Notes: a model not told the origin generated them from the sequence alone. A stretch of DNA of 37,210 bases from Myxococcales bacterium (GCA_023248735.1 JAHFDY010000021.1:1-37210); one strand, 5' to 3'. Counted from the first letter of the stretch, positions 15,766-26,093 are shown. Translations and numbers: made by a program.

Positions 15766-16920
15766 CTACAGGTGGTCAACCATCTTGCGTAACTCGATCA
15801 TGCCGCGATCGAACTCGATCTCGGGTGCGAGCAGACTCACGACGAAGTATGGCTCGTCGAGAAAATCGAAGAAATGCCCAGGGTGAACGAACACACCGTG
15901 TTCTTCCAGAAACTGGAGCGCGAGATTCGTTTCAGTGTCGACACGAGGCAAACGAATGACGGCGTACCATCCACCCTCGGCGTCGAGCACTGACGCTGGC
16001 GAGTTTGCCAGCGTCGCGATGGCGCGATGGTAGTTCGCTCGAATACGCGTCCGAATGCCGCTGCGCGTTGTCTCGCCGAGACGAATCAAACGAGAGAGCG
16101 CGTGCTGAACTGGTGCTCCAACCGAAAGGTAGCTATCGAGCAGAAGCTCGAGTCGCGACAGCGTTTCCTCGACGCGTTCGCTGCGACCCGTCACGGCCAT
16201 CCAGCCGGCTTTCATCTGAGGAAGGGCGCAGAGCTTCGATAGACCGCTAAGCGCGAAGACCAGCTCGGCATCGATTTCGATCGCCGAGCGCACGCGATCG
16301 GGGACCTCCCGCAAGTTGTATTCGGCGAAGACTTCGTCGCTGATGATCGGCAGACCATGCTCCGCTATCGCGTGCAGCTCGCCCCGCTTGACGTAGTTGC
16401 CGGTGGGATTATTCGGGTTGACGATGACGATGGCTCTCGTGCGCGGACCTATCGCGCGACGAATCGAGTCGAGGTCGACGTGCCACGATCCATCGTACAG
16501 AAGACGGTAGGGCACGATGCGCACGCTCTCGAACTGCGCGAGGTGCTCGAAGAGCGGATAGCTCGGCTCTGGAATGAGAACGTCGTCGTCTGGATCGCAA
16601 AGTAACTTAAACAGTAACGAATAGGCCTCGCTTGTGCTCGTCGTGAGCACGACCTGTGAAGCTGGTGCACCGAGTGTCGATGCCGCAGCCGATCGCGCGT
16701 GGGGCAACCCAAACGGATCAGGTTCATAGCGCAAGGTGCGTCGATCGGAGAGAGCTGCAAGAATCGCGTCTTCGTTGTACGGAAACTCGAGATCGGTCGG
16801 ATTGCTTACCGTCAGATCGATTGTCTCGCGCCCTTCGAGTCGGCGCATGGTGAGCGACAAGAAGAAGGGATTGATTTCAGAGGCGTGTGCCGTGCGGCGC
16901 GACAGCATGGGAGAACTCAC
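15766..16920 (-). CDS. Class I/II PLP-dependent aminotransferase
   Basis: A 384-residue (or 380 from the ATG at 16908) fold-type I aminotransferase. Motifs: VSNPTDLEFPY at the N-terminus, TSTSEAYSLLFKLL for the phosphate-binding helix, NPNNPTG (168-174), SDEVF with Asp195 contacting the pyridine N, and SGLSK with Schiff-base Lys229. The amino-acid substrate cannot be told from sequence. The reading begins with GTG at 16920, twelve bases before an in-frame ATG; neither has a good Shine-Dalgarno. It lies 30 bases downstream of metH on the same strand, so it is probably co-transcribed, and a role in methionine or related keto-acid metabolism is plausible but unproven. Confidence 0.9.
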   Translation of the reverse strand: MSSPMLSRRTAHASEINPFFLSLTMRRLEGRETIDLTVSNPTDLEFPYNEDAILAALSDRRTLRYEPDPFGLPHARSAAASTLGAPASQVVLTTSTSEAYSLLFKLLCDPDDDVLIPEPSYPLFEHLAQFESVRIVPYRLLYDGSWHVDLDSIRRAIGPRTRAIVIVNPNNPTGNYVKRGELHAIAEHGLPIISDEVFAEYNLREVPDRVRSAIEIDAELVFALSGLSKLCALPQMKAGWMAVTGRSERVEETLSRLELLLDSYLSVGAPVQHALSRLIRLGETTRSGIRTRIRANYHRAIATLANSPASVLDAEGGWYAVIRLPRVDTETNLALQFLEEHGVFVHPGHFFDFLDEPYFVVSLLAPEIEFDRGMIELRKMVDHL

Positions 16921-16950
16921 GATAGCGCAAGGGAGAGCCGAGGCCGGGGA

Positions 16951-19900
16951 CTACGTGGTCTCGTATGCGAGGTTCTGGCGCAGCCACGCTTCGGTCTCGG
17001 CAACAGGTTGCCCGATGCGTCTTGCGTAATCCTCGGCTTGTTCACGATCGATGCGTCCCACATTGAAATACTTGGTTTCCGGGTGCGCGAGATAGAGCCC
17101 GCTGACACTTGCTGCGGGCCAGATGGCACAGGACTCGGTGAGCGACAACCCCAGCGGCGTCGGGTCCAGGAGATCGAAAAGCCGACGCTTGAGCTGATGA
17201 TCGGGGCACGCCGGATAGCCGAATGCCGGCCGAATGCCACGGTACGGCTCTGAGATGAGCTCTCCTGGCGCATAGTCTTCCGCGTTTCCGTACCCCCATT
17301 CGGAGCGCACTCGCTGATGGAGCATCTCAGCGAATGCCTCGGCGAGGCGATCGGCAAGCGCCTTGACGATAATCGCGTTGTAGTCGTCTAGGGCACGCTC
17401 GAACTTGCGCGCGAGCTCGTCGGTGCCGATGCCCGCCGTAACCGCAAAAGCGCCGATGTAGTCAAGAAACTTGCTTTCTTTGGGGGCGACGAAATCAGCC
17501 AGTGAAAGGTACGGCGCGTCGTCCGTCTTCACGACCTGCTGTCTGAGCATTGGAAATCGCAAGAGTTCAGAATTGCGCGCTTCGTCTTTGAAGAGGACGA
17601 TGTCCTCGCCGTCGCTCGATGCAGGCCAAAAGCCGTAGACGCCACGTGCCTTGAGCGAACCGTCTTTCTCGATCTCGTCGAGCAGCGTCGTTGCATTCTC
17701 GAAGAGCTCACGAGCGGCCTTGCCCTGCTCGGGATGCTCGAGGATTGCCGGGTACCTGCCGACAAGCTCCCAAGCCGTAAAGAAGAAAGTCCAGTCGATG
17801 TATGGGCGCAGTTCGGAAATAGAAGCCTCGATCACGCGTCGCCCCGTGAATGTTGGCTTCGCGATGTCCTCGGCCGTCCACTCGATGGCTTTCTTATTTT
17901 CGATCGCAGTGGCGAGCGGCAAGAGCGCGCGGTTGCGCTTGTTGGCATAGAGGCGTCGGAGCTTCGCTTGCTCCTCGCGTGTATGTTCGACGAACGCGAC
18001 GTTCTGCTTAACATCGCGCAGCGACGCAACGACTCCCACTGCGCGCGAAGCGTCGAGAACATGAACGGTCGGACCCGAGTAGGCGGGAGCGATGCGTACG
18101 GCGGTGTGCTGCCTACTCGTCGTGGCGCCCCCGATCAGAAGGGGAATTTGTAACTTTCGTTTTTCCATTTCGCTGGCGACGAAAACCATCTCGTCGAGCG
18201 AAGGCGTAATGAGTCCCGAGAGGCCAATGAAATCGGCTCCCTCCGCGGCGGCGGTGTCGAGAATTTTGTTCGCCGCCACCATGACACCCATGTCGACAAC
18301 GTCGTAGTCGTTGCACCCGAGCACGACGCCGACGATATTTTTCCCGATGTCGTGAACGTCCCCCTTCACCGTGGCGAGCAAGACCTTGCCCTTCTTCTGC
18401 TTTGTCTCCCCTTCGCCCGGCTCCATAAATGGAAGGAGGTAAGCGACGGCACGCTTCATCGCACGGGCGCTCTTAACGACTTGGGGCAGGAACATTTTTC
18501 CCGCACCGAAGAGATCGCCAACAACCTTCATACCGTTCATGAGCGGCCCCTCGATAATCTCGAGCGGGAGCCTGTACTTCTGACGTGCCTCTTCTACGTC
18601 GGCTTCGATGAACTCGACGACCCCGTGCACGAGCGCGTGCGAGAGCCGTTGCTCGACGGGTCCGTCCCTCCAGGCTGCGTCGATTTCTCTCTTCTTGCCG
18701 CTGCCTTTGACCGAGTCAGCAAAGTTGACCAATCGCTCTGTCGCGTCAGGTCGCCTGTTGAAAAGAACGTCTTCGACGCGTTCAAGGAGATCTTTCGGGA
18801 TGTCCTCGTAGACCACGAGCTGGCCGGCGTTGACGATGCCCATATCAAGCCCGGCGGCGATCGCGTGGTACAGAAACGCTGAGTGCATCGCCTCGCGCAC
18901 GACTTGATTGCCACGGAAAGAGAAGCTCAAGTTGCTGATGCCACCGCTGACCTTCACGCCCGGGCATCGCTGTTTGATGATGCGCGTTGCCTCGATGAAG
19001 TTCTTGGCGAACTCGGCGTGCTCCTCGATGCCGGTAGCGACCGCTAGAACGTTCGGATCGAAGATGATGTCTTCGGCAAGAAAGTTCACTTTCTCCGTGA
19101 GCAGACGAAACGCGCGTTCGCAGATGGCGACCTTTCGTTCGATCGTTTCAGCTTGGCCTTGCTCGTCGAAAGCCATGACGACGACGCCGGCGCCGAACTT
19201 GTGAACTGTTCTGGCTTTCTCGAGAAAGTCAGCTTCGCCTTCCTTCAAGCTGATCGAATTGACGACGGCCTTGCCTTGGATGCACTTGATGCCGGCCTGC
19301 AACACCGACCACTTCGAGCTGTCGACGACGAAGGGAATCTTCGCTACGTCGGGCTCGGTTCCGAGATAGTTAAGAAACGTGACCATCACACGCTCGGAGT
19401 CGAGCATGCCTTCGTCCATGTTGATGTCGAGCAGGTTTGCGCCGCCGTTGACCTGTTGAACGGCAACGCTCACGGCTTCGGTAAAATTGCCCTCTTTGAT
19501 GAGCTGAGCAAATTTGCTGCTACCGGTTACGTTTGTACGTTCGCCGATCATCATGAAATTTGCGTCGCGCTCGATCGTAAGCGTTTCGAGGCCGGAGTAA
19601 CGCGTTGCGTGGACGGAACTGGGTACGGATCGCGGCTTCTTCTTTTCGAATGCGGTCGCGATAGCCTTGATGTGAGGAGGCGTAGTGCCGCAGCAACCGC
19701 CAACCAAATTGACCAATCCTTCGTCGGCGAAATCGGCGAGCAATTTCGCGGTTGTCTCGGGTTGTTCGTCGTACTCGCCGAAGGCATTGGGAAGTCCGGC
19801 GTTCGGGTAGCAGCTGATGAACGTCGACGCGATTTTCGAAAGTTCGATGAGATACGGGCGCATGTCGCTCGCGCCAAGAGCGCAATTAATGCCGACGCTG

Positions 19901-20616
19901 AGCGGCTTGGCGTGGGCGACACTTGTCCAGAAAGCGTCGACGGTTTGGCCCGATAGCGTGCGCCCGCTGCGATCCGTAATGGTGACCGAGATCAGAATTG
20001 GGAGGCGCAACCCGCGCTGCTCAAACACGTCCTCGATCGCAACCAGTGCGGCCTTCGCGTTAAGGGTGTCAAAGATGGTTTCCACGAGAAGGACGTCGAC
20101 TCCGCCATCGATGAGCCCCTCGACCTGCTCTTTGTATGAAGCGTGGACCTGGTCGAACGTGACCGCGCGAAACGACGGATCGCTCACGTCGGGGGAAAGC
20201 GAGAGCGCTCGGTTGAGCGGGCCAAGTGCGCCGGCGACGAAGCGCGGTTTGTCAGGGTTTTGGTTCGTATAGTATGCGGCTCTGTCCTTCGCTATCTGAG
20301 CTGCGGCAACGTTCATGTCGCGAACGACGGATTCCGTTGCGTAATCGCCTTGTGCGATGCTCGTGGCGCTGAAGGTATTCGTTTCGATGATGTCAGCGCC
20401 GGCAGCGAGGTACTCGTCGTGAATGCTCTTGATCACGTCGGGGCGCGTAAGCACCAATATGTCGTTGTCGCCTTTGAGATCGTGCGAGTGATCCTTGAAG
20501 CGCTCTCCGCGATAGTCGCTCTCGCCAAGCTTGTACCGCTGAATCATGGTGCCCATCGCGCCGTCGATGATGGCGATGCGGTTCTTGAGGAGCTCTGACA
20601 GTGGGTACGTCGGCAT
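16951..20616 (-). CDS. metH: Cobalamin-dependent methionine synthase
   Basis: A 1221-residue MetH, close to the usual 1,227. It transfers a methyl group from methyltetrahydrofolate to homocysteine through cobalamin. Domains in order: homocysteine-binding with zinc cysteines Cys245 (GINCALG) and Cys308-Cys309 (GGCCGTTP); pterin-binding beginning GERTNVTGS (358 on); cobalamin-binding with DVHDIGKN (His755 as lower axial ligand) and an [12 protein letters not shown] loop; and the C-terminal reactivation domain with [15 protein letters not shown] (about 1126-1140) for S-adenosylmethionine. The frame extends to a GTG at 20703, which would add 29 non-conserved residues and nearly abut the divergent gene; the ATG at 20616 starts the usual [13 protein letters not shown] region. 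I see no clear cobalamin or SAM riboswitch upstream. Confidence 0.97.
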   Translation of the reverse strand: MPTYPLSELLKNRIAIIDGAMGTMIQRYKLGESDYRGERFKDHSHDLKGDNDILVLTRPDVIKSIHDEYLAAGADIIETNTFSATSIAQGDYATESVVRDMNVAAAQIAKDRAAYYTNQNPDKPRFVAGALGPLNRALSLSPDVSDPSFRAVTFDQVHASYKEQVEGLIDGGVDVLLVETIFDTLNAKAALVAIEDVFEQRGLRLPILISVTITDRSGRTLSGQTVDAFWTSVAHAKPLSVGINCALGASDMRPYLIELSKIASTFISCYPNAGLPNAFGEYDEQPETTAKLLADFADEGLVNLVGGCCGTTPPHIKAIATAFEKKKPRSVPSSVHATRYSGLETLTIERDANFMMIGERTNVTGSSKFAQLIKEGNFTEAVSVAVQQVNGGANLLDINMDEGMLDSERVMVTFLNYLGTEPDVAKIPFVVDSSKWSVLQAGIKCIQGKAVVNSISLKEGEADFLEKARTVHKFGAGVVVMAFDEQGQAETIERKVAICERAFRLLTEKVNFLAEDIIFDPNVLAVATGIEEHAEFAKNFIEATRIIKQRCPGVKVSGGISNLSFSFRGNQVVREAMHSAFLYHAIAAGLDMGIVNAGQLVVYEDIPKDLLERVEDVLFNRRPDATERLVNFADSVKGSGKKREIDAAWRDGPVEQRLSHALVHGVVEFIEADVEEARQKYRLPLEIIEGPLMNGMKVVGDLFGAGKMFLPQVVKSARAMKRAVAYLLPFMEPGEGETKQKKGKVLLATVKGDVHDIGKNIVGVVLGCNDYDVVDMGVMVAANKILDTAAAEGADFIGLSGLITPSLDEMVFVASEMEKRKLQIPLLIGGATTSRQHTAVRIAPAYSGPTVHVLDASRAVGVVASLRDVKQNVAFVEHTREEQAKLRRLYANKRNRALLPLATAIENKKAIEWTAEDIAKPTFTGRRVIEASISELRPYIDWTFFFTAWELVGRYPAILEHPEQGKAARELFENATTLLDEIEKDGSLKARGVYGFWPASSDGEDIVLFKDEARNSELLRFPMLRQQVVKTDDAPYLSLADFVAPKESKFLDYIGAFAVTAGIGTDELARKFERALDDYNAIIVKALADRLAEAFAEMLHQRVRSEWGYGNAEDYAPGELISEPYRGIRPAFGYPACPDHQLKRRLFDLLDPTPLGLSLTESCAIWPAASVSGLYLAHPETKYFNVGRIDREQAEDYARRIGQPVAETEAWLRQNLAYETT

Positions 20617-20737
20617 GCGATCGCGACAGACTAGCCGAAATTGGGCCTCGTTAGGCGCCTCGCAGGCACCGCGTATTAGCCGTTCTTTTGCATCGCGATT
20701 CACGTTACGCTCGGCGCTTCATCGAGGAGGCTTTGCG
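20617..20737. promoter_or_regulatory. Divergent region between metH and the TIGR04563 gene
   Basis: About 121 bases between the preferred metH start and the small divergent gene. The strong GAGGAGG at 20724-20730 is the ribosome-binding site of the small gene, seven bases before its GTG. No convincing promoter boxes or riboswitch fold could be picked out; the space is too short for a full cobalamin riboswitch. Confidence 0.35.
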
Positions 20738-20950
20738 GTGACGACGAAGAACGGACCCCCAAGCGACAAACCGGCACCAAAGACGGATGGGCGCAAGCAG
20801 AGTCTCTATTTCCCTGAAGCGATGCTCTCAGAGATGAAGCTCGAAGCGCACCGCCTCAATCGCTCATTATCGTGGGTTGTGCAGCGCGCGTGGCGTACTG
20901 CGAAGCGCGACGTGAAGAAAATCCCGGGCGTGAACGACATCGAGGGATGA
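20738..20950 (+). CDS. TIGR04563 family small protein
   Basis: A 70-residue protein of the TIGR04563 family, which is largely myxobacterial. After a disordered lead (MTTKNGPPSDKPAPKTDG) comes the conserved core KQSLYFPEAMLSEMK, then LEAHRLNRSLSWVVQRAWRT, resembling a ribbon-helix-helix: a short strand (QSLYF) and two helices. This suggests DNA binding, but the family's function is not established. The longer open frame to 20546 runs through metH and is ignored; GTG at 20738 has an excellent GAGGAGG seven bases upstream. Divergent from metH, convergent with the VWA lipoprotein. Confidence 0.88.
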   Translation: MTTKNGPPSDKPAPKTDGRKQSLYFPEAMLSEMKLEAHRLNRSLSWVVQRAWRTAKRDVKKIPGVNDIEG

Positions 20951-20955
20951 ACCCC

Positions 20956-20970
20956 CGCGTGTCATACGCG
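20956..20970. terminator. Short hairpin between convergent genes
   Basis: CGCGT-GTCAT-ACGCG forms a five-pair stem in the 29-base gap between the convergent TIGR04563 and VWA genes. It lacks a T run on either side, so a bidirectional terminator is only a possibility. Confidence 0.25.
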
Positions 20971-20979
20971 AGAAGTGGT

Positions 20980-21957
20980 CTATCGCGCAGGCGTGAAGTT
21001 CTTGCACGCCGCGTCGAAGGTTTGCAGTGCCTTGGTGAGGGCCGCTGAGAGATCCCCGTCGCAGATCGAGCTGAACACGCCGGTCTTGCCGGTCTGTGCG
21101 ACGAAGCTCTTCAAGCGTTTGGCCTCTTGCGCGTTTCCGAACGCCGAAGTGCAGTCGCTTGCTCCTGCGATGACCGCCGTGGCCCAGCGGTCGTGACCCT
21201 TCTTGAGTTCGTCAAAATACTTGACGAAATTGGCGGGGTCTTCCGAGATGTCCGCACACGTTTGCGATCCGGTGAGTTTTGCGCTGGGCGTTCCGACGGA
21301 GCAGTCTTCCTCGTCGGTGAGATAGACCACGCCGAGAAGAGCGTCGTCTCGAACGAACCCTTTGTTGCTGTCGCCAAGTCGCTCGCGCAAGGCAAGACGG
21401 GCGGCTTGAAGTGGCATCTCCCAACCTGGACCGCTCGTGCCGACGGCTGCGATGGTCGAGAACGTTGACGAGATGTTCGCGTCGCTGCGCTCGAGCCAGC
21501 TACGCGACATGCTCGCGTTGGTGCGGAACTTTCCATTGTCGCCCTTCTGCGTTTGGCTGGGCACGACGATGCCGAGAATCTCTTGCGAGATACTGAGATC
21601 GACGCCGGTCGTTGTGACCGCGATGCGGTAGTCGATGGGGTCGCCGTTCTTCGTCGCGAACTTGTTGAGCACTTCGATGAACTTTGGAAAGTTTGCGGCG
21701 AGGTTCGCTTGCTCTTGATTCATGGAACCCGAATCGTCGACGACGAAGAGGAGGTCCATCTTCTTGCAAGCAGTGTCATTGCCGTCCGCGTCGGTTGCGG
21801 CGAACACGCCGGAGTCGCTGCCCAAGGCGCTGCCGTCGCTCCCCTGCAGCGGGAGGATTCCAGCATCGGTGTGGCTACCGTTCGGGGACGTTCCACACGC
21901 GATGAACGCGCCTCCTGCGATTGACGCGATCGCGAGCCCTTTACTGAGTGTGCGCAT
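20980..21957 (-). CDS. VWA-domain lipoprotein
   Basis: A 325-residue predicted lipoprotein. The signal (GLAIASIAGGAFIAC) gives lipid Cys21, followed by a Gly/Ser/Asp linker to about residue 60. From residue 66 comes a von Willebrand A domain: MDLLFVVDDSGSMN carries the metal-site D-x-S-x-S (Asp74, Ser76, Ser78), and ALLGVVYLTDEEDCS supplies the later acidic metal ligand region. Several cysteines suggest disulfides. VWA lipoproteins of this type are abundant in Polyangiales and probably mediate adhesion or complex assembly at the envelope; the partner is unknown. The frame continues 16 codons upstream, but the ATG at 21957 starts directly at a normal lipoprotein signal. Confidence 0.88.
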   Translation of the reverse strand: MRTLSKGLAIASIAGGAFIACGTSPNGSHTDAGILPLQGSDGSALGSDSGVFAATDADGNDTACKKMDLLFVVDDSGSMNQEQANLAANFPKFIEVLNKFATKNGDPIDYRIAVTTTGVDLSISQEILGIVVPSQTQKGDNGKFRTNASMSRSWLERSDANISSTFSTIAAVGTSGPGWEMPLQAARLALRERLGDSNKGFVRDDALLGVVYLTDEEDCSVGTPSAKLTGSQTCADISEDPANFVKYFDELKKGHDRWATAVIAGASDCTSAFGNAQEAKRLKSFVAQTGKTGVFSSICDGDLSAALTKALQTFDAACKNFTPAR

Positions 21958-22091
21958 GCGCGCGAGTATGGGGGGCTTGCCGCCTCTAGTGCGAGCTCCT
22001 GACAAAGGATGCGGTATTGAGACGCAACGAGTCAGTAACCCCGAGGTATCAGGGGCCGCCTTCGCGCTCCTAGGGGAACGTGCGCCTACCG

Positions 22092-23375
22092 CTAGTGTGC
22101 AAAATTCTTATCGTCAAGTTCCTTGCCTTTTGTTTCGGGCACAAGAATGAAGACGAGAACGATGGCGAGGATGAGGGCAACCGGCGTGAACGCGACGACG
22201 GGGCCATATTTTCCAAAGTGGGTCGGGCCCGCGAGCCATCCGACGAGCAGGGGCGCGAGGACGTAACCGATGCGACCGATGAGATTATTGCACCAAGCAT
22301 AAGCGTCAGCTCGAAGCTCCGTGGGAAACAGTTCCGCTGTGATGGCGTTCATGACGGACAGGACCGCCGTTGCCCCAAAGATCGCGAAGATGAGCACGAA
22401 CGTCAGGTGGTGCTTGTCACGAAGGGTGTACGCGCCGGCGATGCCTGCGGCGCCCACAGTGTAGATGACCGCACCGCCAACGCGGCGCCCGAGAACGTCA
22501 ATGAGCTTACCCGCCACGAACACCAAGGGCATGGCCGCGATCGCCGCTATCGAAATCGCCCTGCCTACGGCCGCGTCTCTCTCGAGCGCATCTTTGAGGA
22601 GAGCAAAGTCGCTTTCGCCGATGGCATACTCCTTCCAATAGGTGACCGCAGTCGATGACCCTGCGTACGTCAGAAACCACAGCAACGAGACTTTGAGCAT
22701 CCAGCCGCGCGTCGAGGCGCTCTTCCAAATGCGGAACGCGTCGGGGGCGTCATCGATGATGCCCTCGGCCTTGCGTGCAAGAAAACGTGTCGTCTCGCGC
22801 AAATCGCGCCTTAGGTATGCGATGAGCGCGAGCGGAACGATCGCCGAGAGATAGACAAATCGCCAGTTGAAGGGCTCCTTGAAGAACGGATTCTTGAGCA
22901 GGATCGGTACCAGGCCCGCGCACACGATACCGCCCAAACTGGTCGAGGCCTGAATGACTCCGATGACCATTCCTCGTCTTTCTGCCGGAAACTCCTCTGC
23001 TGCGTAGACCATGCTGATCGCCCACTCACCGATCAGAAAAACGCGTGCAGCGAGTTGCGCGAGGGCAAAGACGACCGCGTTGGGCGCGAGACCGGTTGCG
23101 AATGTGCAGAGCGAGTAGCCAATGATGGTCACGGTCATCAGCGGCTTGCGTCCCCAACGGTCGCCCTTGCGGACAAGCAGATACGCGAGCATCGTGCCGA
23201 AGTTGACGACGGTGAGCATCACGCCACCTTCGAACGGCGATAAGTCGAAGCTCTTGCGAATGTTTGGCAGCAGCTGCGACAGAGCGAAAAAGTCGTAGCC
23301 CTCGAAGAAGCAGGCGACGCCGAGAAACAAGAACAGCTTCTTCTGGTACGATGTGAAGGGAATTTTGGTCGCCAT
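22092..23375 (-). CDS. MFS transporter
   Basis: A 427-residue major-facilitator transporter with about twelve TM helices. The loop 2-3 motif is GDRWGRKP (71-78) and the second-half equivalent is IDVLGRRVGG. FFEGYDFFALSQLLPNI at the start and VPETKGKELDD at the end resemble the sugar/aromatic-acid:H+ symporter groups (SP/AAHS), whose substrates include sugars and organic or aromatic acids. The actual substrate cannot be told. Its ATG is 26 bases after the stop of the hybrid histidine kinase gene on the same strand, so both may share a transcript. No good Shine-Dalgarno is visible. Confidence 0.9.
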   Translation of the reverse strand: MATKIPFTSYQKKLFLFLGVACFFEGYDFFALSQLLPNIRKSFDLSPFEGGVMLTVVNFGTMLAYLLVRKGDRWGRKPLMTVTIIGYSLCTFATGLAPNAVVFALAQLAARVFLIGEWAISMVYAAEEFPAERRGMVIGVIQASTSLGGIVCAGLVPILLKNPFFKEPFNWRFVYLSAIVPLALIAYLRRDLRETTRFLARKAEGIIDDAPDAFRIWKSASTRGWMLKVSLLWFLTYAGSSTAVTYWKEYAIGESDFALLKDALERDAAVGRAISIAAIAAMPLVFVAGKLIDVLGRRVGGAVIYTVGAAGIAGAYTLRDKHHLTFVLIFAIFGATAVLSVMNAITAELFPTELRADAYAWCNNLIGRIGYVLAPLLVGWLAGPTHFGKYGPVVAFTPVALILAIVLVFILVPETKGKELDDKNFAH

Positions 23376-23401
23376 CGCGTGGCGAGGTTACCCGGTTGGC
23401 G

Positions 23402-25348
23402 TCAGCCCTCGTCGCGAATTCGTATCGCCTTGCGCAGGCGCTCGGACAGTTCCGCGGGGGTGTATGGCTTAAGCAGGAAGCCGTTTGGGGGTGAGTCGCT
23501 AAAGTTGGCCTCGACGTCGTTGTAGCCGCTCGAAACCAAGACGACTGCTTCGGGGTCAAGCGCGCGCATTTGACGGAGCGCTTCGTCGCCGCTCATCTCG
23601 GGCATGGTCATGTCGAGGATGACGGCGCTAATGTCGTCCGCGTGCGCAGCGAACACTTCGACGGCTTCGCGGCCGTTCGTAGCTTCGAGCGTCGCGAATC
23701 CCATGCGCTGCAAGATGCGGCGCGCGGCCGATCGAACGACGCTCTCGTCGTCAACAATGAGGATCACGCCGCTCCCTTGGAAACCGACGGGCGGTTGAGA
23801 ACGGATGCGTTCGACAGGCTGATCGCTCGCCGGTAGCAACGCGCGGAACGTCGATCCCTCACCGAGGGTACTTTCAAGGTGAATGAGGCCGCGATGACCA
23901 CGCACGGCGCCGAGTACGGCGGCGAGACCGAGTCCGCGTCCGGAGAACTTCGTTGTGAAGAAGGGATCAAAGACTTTGGCCCGCGTCTCGTCGGACATGC
24001 CAATGCCGTTGTCTTTCACCTCAACGAAGACGTAACGCCCCGGCGCGAACGTGTTCGGATCGACGAAGGCGTCGTTTGGTGGCTCGAGAACCTCTTGATC
24101 GCCCGTGCGTACGGTCACGATGCCTGGCCGCGAACCGATGGCCTCGGCCGCATTGATGACCAGATTCATGACGATCTGTTGCAACTGCGCGACGTCGACC
24201 TCAACTACAAGCGCATCCTCGGAAAGCTCAAGTTTGACCTCAACTTTCTTTGGAATTGTCGCTTCAAGTAAATGTGCAATTTCCTTGACCTGTTGTGATA
24301 GGTCAACATGCTTGACTTCGAAGTGACCCTTGCCTGAGTAAGCGAGCATCTGGCGTGAAAGTGTTGCCGCGCGTCTGCTGGTGAGCAGAATGTCTTGAAG
24401 TGTGGCGCGAACCGAACTGTCTTCCGGGAGCTCAAGTTGGGCGAGTGTTGCGTTGCCAATAATTGCGGTCAGCAAGTTGTTGAAGTCGTGGGCGATCCCT
24501 CCGGCAAGCACGCCGAGGCTTTCCAACTTCTGCATTTGTAACAATTTGGATTGCATTTCAGTTGCCGCAGCCTGGTGCTCGAACGCTGCGGTAACGTCCA
24601 TGCCGAGGCAGGCAGCGCCTTCGTGCTTGCCTTCGCTGCCGCGTCGAAACGATGCGATGTATCGGCGCTCACCGAGCACGAGTGCCTTATCACCCTCTTG
24701 AAAAGCGAGTGCATCGCGGAGTCCTTCGGCGATCGGATTTCCGTCGTGCGAGGCAAAAATGTTCTCGCCAACTTGCGGGATCATTGTCGTAGCCGCGCCT
24801 CCTTCGCACACGAGGATGTTGCCGCGTTCATCGACGCCGACGACGACGAGTGGCTCAACCTTGAGCGCTGTTGCCATGAGGACGAGGCGCGCTTCAGCTT
24901 CGCGGATACGGTCTGCAACTTTGCGTTCGTGTTTCTGTTCGCGCGAAATGTCCCGTGCTGTGATCAGAATGCCGTCGATCTTGCCATCGTCGCCGTAGAG
25001 CGGCGTGACGTCGAGAGCGATCCCGCGCGTTCGGCCATCCTTGAGATAGAGATCGATCGCGTCGATGCGAACGGCAACGCCGGTGTCGAAAACGCTCGCG
25101 ACGCGCTCTGTCGTCTCGGCGCGATTCTCGAGATCGATCGAGCTAAACCCGACCGTTGAGTCTGCGCCTTCTTCCCACCCGAGCAGCGTCCTCCAGGCTT
25201 CGTTTGCGAACTCATATCGAAGGTTGCGGCCTCGAACGATAGCAACGGCGAACGGAACGCTCGCGAGATCGCGCAGAAGGCGACTCGTGCCCTCTACTCG
25301 CTGTACAACGCTGGTCACTTCACCGAAGGGGGTCTTCTCGGCGTTCAT
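23402..25348 (-). CDS. Hybrid sensor histidine kinase/response regulator
   Basis: A 648-residue soluble hybrid kinase with no TM segment. Order: PAS domain (about 25-135, with LYLKDGRTRGIALDVTPLYGDDGKIDG and a PAC end ILITARDIS), a short coiled-coil linker, a second PAS-like region (about 160-255), a dimerisation/phosphoacceptor helix with LAGGIAHDFNNLL (His287), a catalytic ATPase domain (N box NLVINAAEA with Asn399, G1 DNGIGM, GRGLGLAAVLGAV), and a C-terminal receiver (VDDE 532-535, phosphoacceptor Asp579 in LDMTMPEMSG, Lys627 in LLKPYTP). The HDFNN type is shared with NtrB-like and other PAS-coupled kinases. Signal and output are unknown; no DNA-binding regulator is adjacent. It precedes the MFS gene. 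Confidence 0.94.
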   Translation of the reverse strand: MNAEKTPFGEVTSVVQRVEGTSRLLRDLASVPFAVAIVRGRNLRYEFANEAWRTLLGWEEGADSTVGFSSIDLENRAETTERVASVFDTGVAVRIDAIDLYLKDGRTRGIALDVTPLYGDDGKIDGILITARDISREQKHERKVADRIREAEARLVLMATALKVEPLVVVGVDERGNILVCEGGAATTMIPQVGENIFASHDGNPIAEGLRDALAFQEGDKALVLGERRYIASFRRGSEGKHEGAACLGMDVTAAFEHQAAATEMQSKLLQMQKLESLGVLAGGIAHDFNNLLTAIIGNATLAQLELPEDSSVRATLQDILLTSRRAATLSRQMLAYSGKGHFEVKHVDLSQQVKEIAHLLEATIPKKVEVKLELSEDALVVEVDVAQLQQIVMNLVINAAEAIGSRPGIVTVRTGDQEVLEPPNDAFVDPNTFAPGRYVFVEVKDNGIGMSDETRAKVFDPFFTTKFSGRGLGLAAVLGAVRGHRGLIHLESTLGEGSTFRALLPASDQPVERIRSQPPVGFQGSGVILIVDDESVVRSAARRILQRMGFATLEATNGREAVEVFAAHADDISAVILDMTMPEMSGDEALRQMRALDPEAVVLVSSGYNDVEANFSDSPPNGFLLKPYTPAELSERLRKAIRIRDEG

Positions 25349-25466
25349 GTACCTTTGGCCAAGCTAACACGCCGGTTTTTTGCCTTGGGCGCCGGCGTCC
25401 TTCGAGCTTCGGTTTTGGAAGTCTTCGTGCGTTGCGCGACTACATGGGATGCGCGTCTGCGTCGGG

Positions 25467-26093
25467 CTAGTACTGCTGGGGGTTTGAGTAGTTCTGCGCG
25501 TGCAGCGCCGCGATCAGTTCGTCTTTGGCGCCTTGCACTTGGAACATTAAGAGGGTCCAGGTAATCGGCGCGACGACGACGTTTGCGCATGGCAGGAAAT
25601 GCATCAACGGGCAGATGATGCCCCACCCCTCGGCCACGCGCCTCGTGTTCATACGCTCGGCTCCCGTATTGATCGCGCGAATGAGATCGATGTTCATCAC
25701 GAACATCCAGTAAATATTGAAGTACGGAATCAAAAGGTAGAGCGTCGAGCTGGTTGGGGAGTGGACACGCTTGTAGTTCGCTCGCAACTCGTACGGGAGC
25801 GAATCCCACATCGTGTACACCCACACCAGCGCGATGATCCACGAGACAAACAACGCGAGGACTCCTCCAAAGATGGCGAGTCCGCCCAACACCCCAAGCG
25901 CCTCGTTGCCCCCGCCGGCGGCTGCGATCGAGATGCCGATGGGCAGGGATAGAACCGTAATCGCTGCGAGCGCCGCCTTGAACCAAACGAGCATCCGGCC
26001 ACGCGAAGAGGATGCGGTGGGAAGGTAAGCCGGACGATAAGGATCGTCGTATGCACGCCCAGGAGCCGGCGGCTGGTAAGGATTGTGGTGCAT
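25467..26093 (-). CDS. Membrane protein with Pro/Tyr-rich N-terminus
   Basis: A 208-residue predicted inner-membrane protein. The first 30 residues are Pro/Tyr/Ala-rich (MHHNPYQPPAPG..., then DDPYRPAYLP). Hydrophobic helices follow at about 36-60, 66-97, 115-137 and 160-183. The PYFNIYWMFVMNIDLIRAIN segment and the general layout are somewhat like DUF4328 proteins, but I cannot confirm that. It lies 118 bases upstream of the hybrid kinase gene on the same strand, and is divergent from the acetyltransferase gene. Function unknown. Confidence 0.75.
   Translation of the reverse strand: MHHNPYQPPAPGRAYDDPYRPAYLPTASSSRGRMLVWFKAALAAITVLSLPIGISIAAAGGGNEALGVLGGLAIFGGVLALFVSWIIALVWVYTMWDSLPYELRANYKRVHSPTSSTLYLLIPYFNIYWMFVMNIDLIRAINTGAERMNTRRVAEGWGIICPLMHFLPCANVVVAPITWTLLMFQVQGAKDELIAALHAQNYSNPQQY

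Noticed and set aside
20617-20703. 29-residue N-terminal extension of MetH from a GTG
   Set aside because: Not conserved in the family and leaves almost no room for the divergent promoter; the ATG at 20616 gives a normal N-terminus.
21958-22091. CCCC/GGGG pairing in the leader of the VWA gene considered as a terminator
   Set aside because: Four-pair stem with a long loop and no T run; too weak to report as a feature.
24551-25159. 202-codon plus-strand frame opposite the hybrid kinase
   Set aside because: The kinase on the minus strand has complete PAS and kinase motifs; this frame has none.
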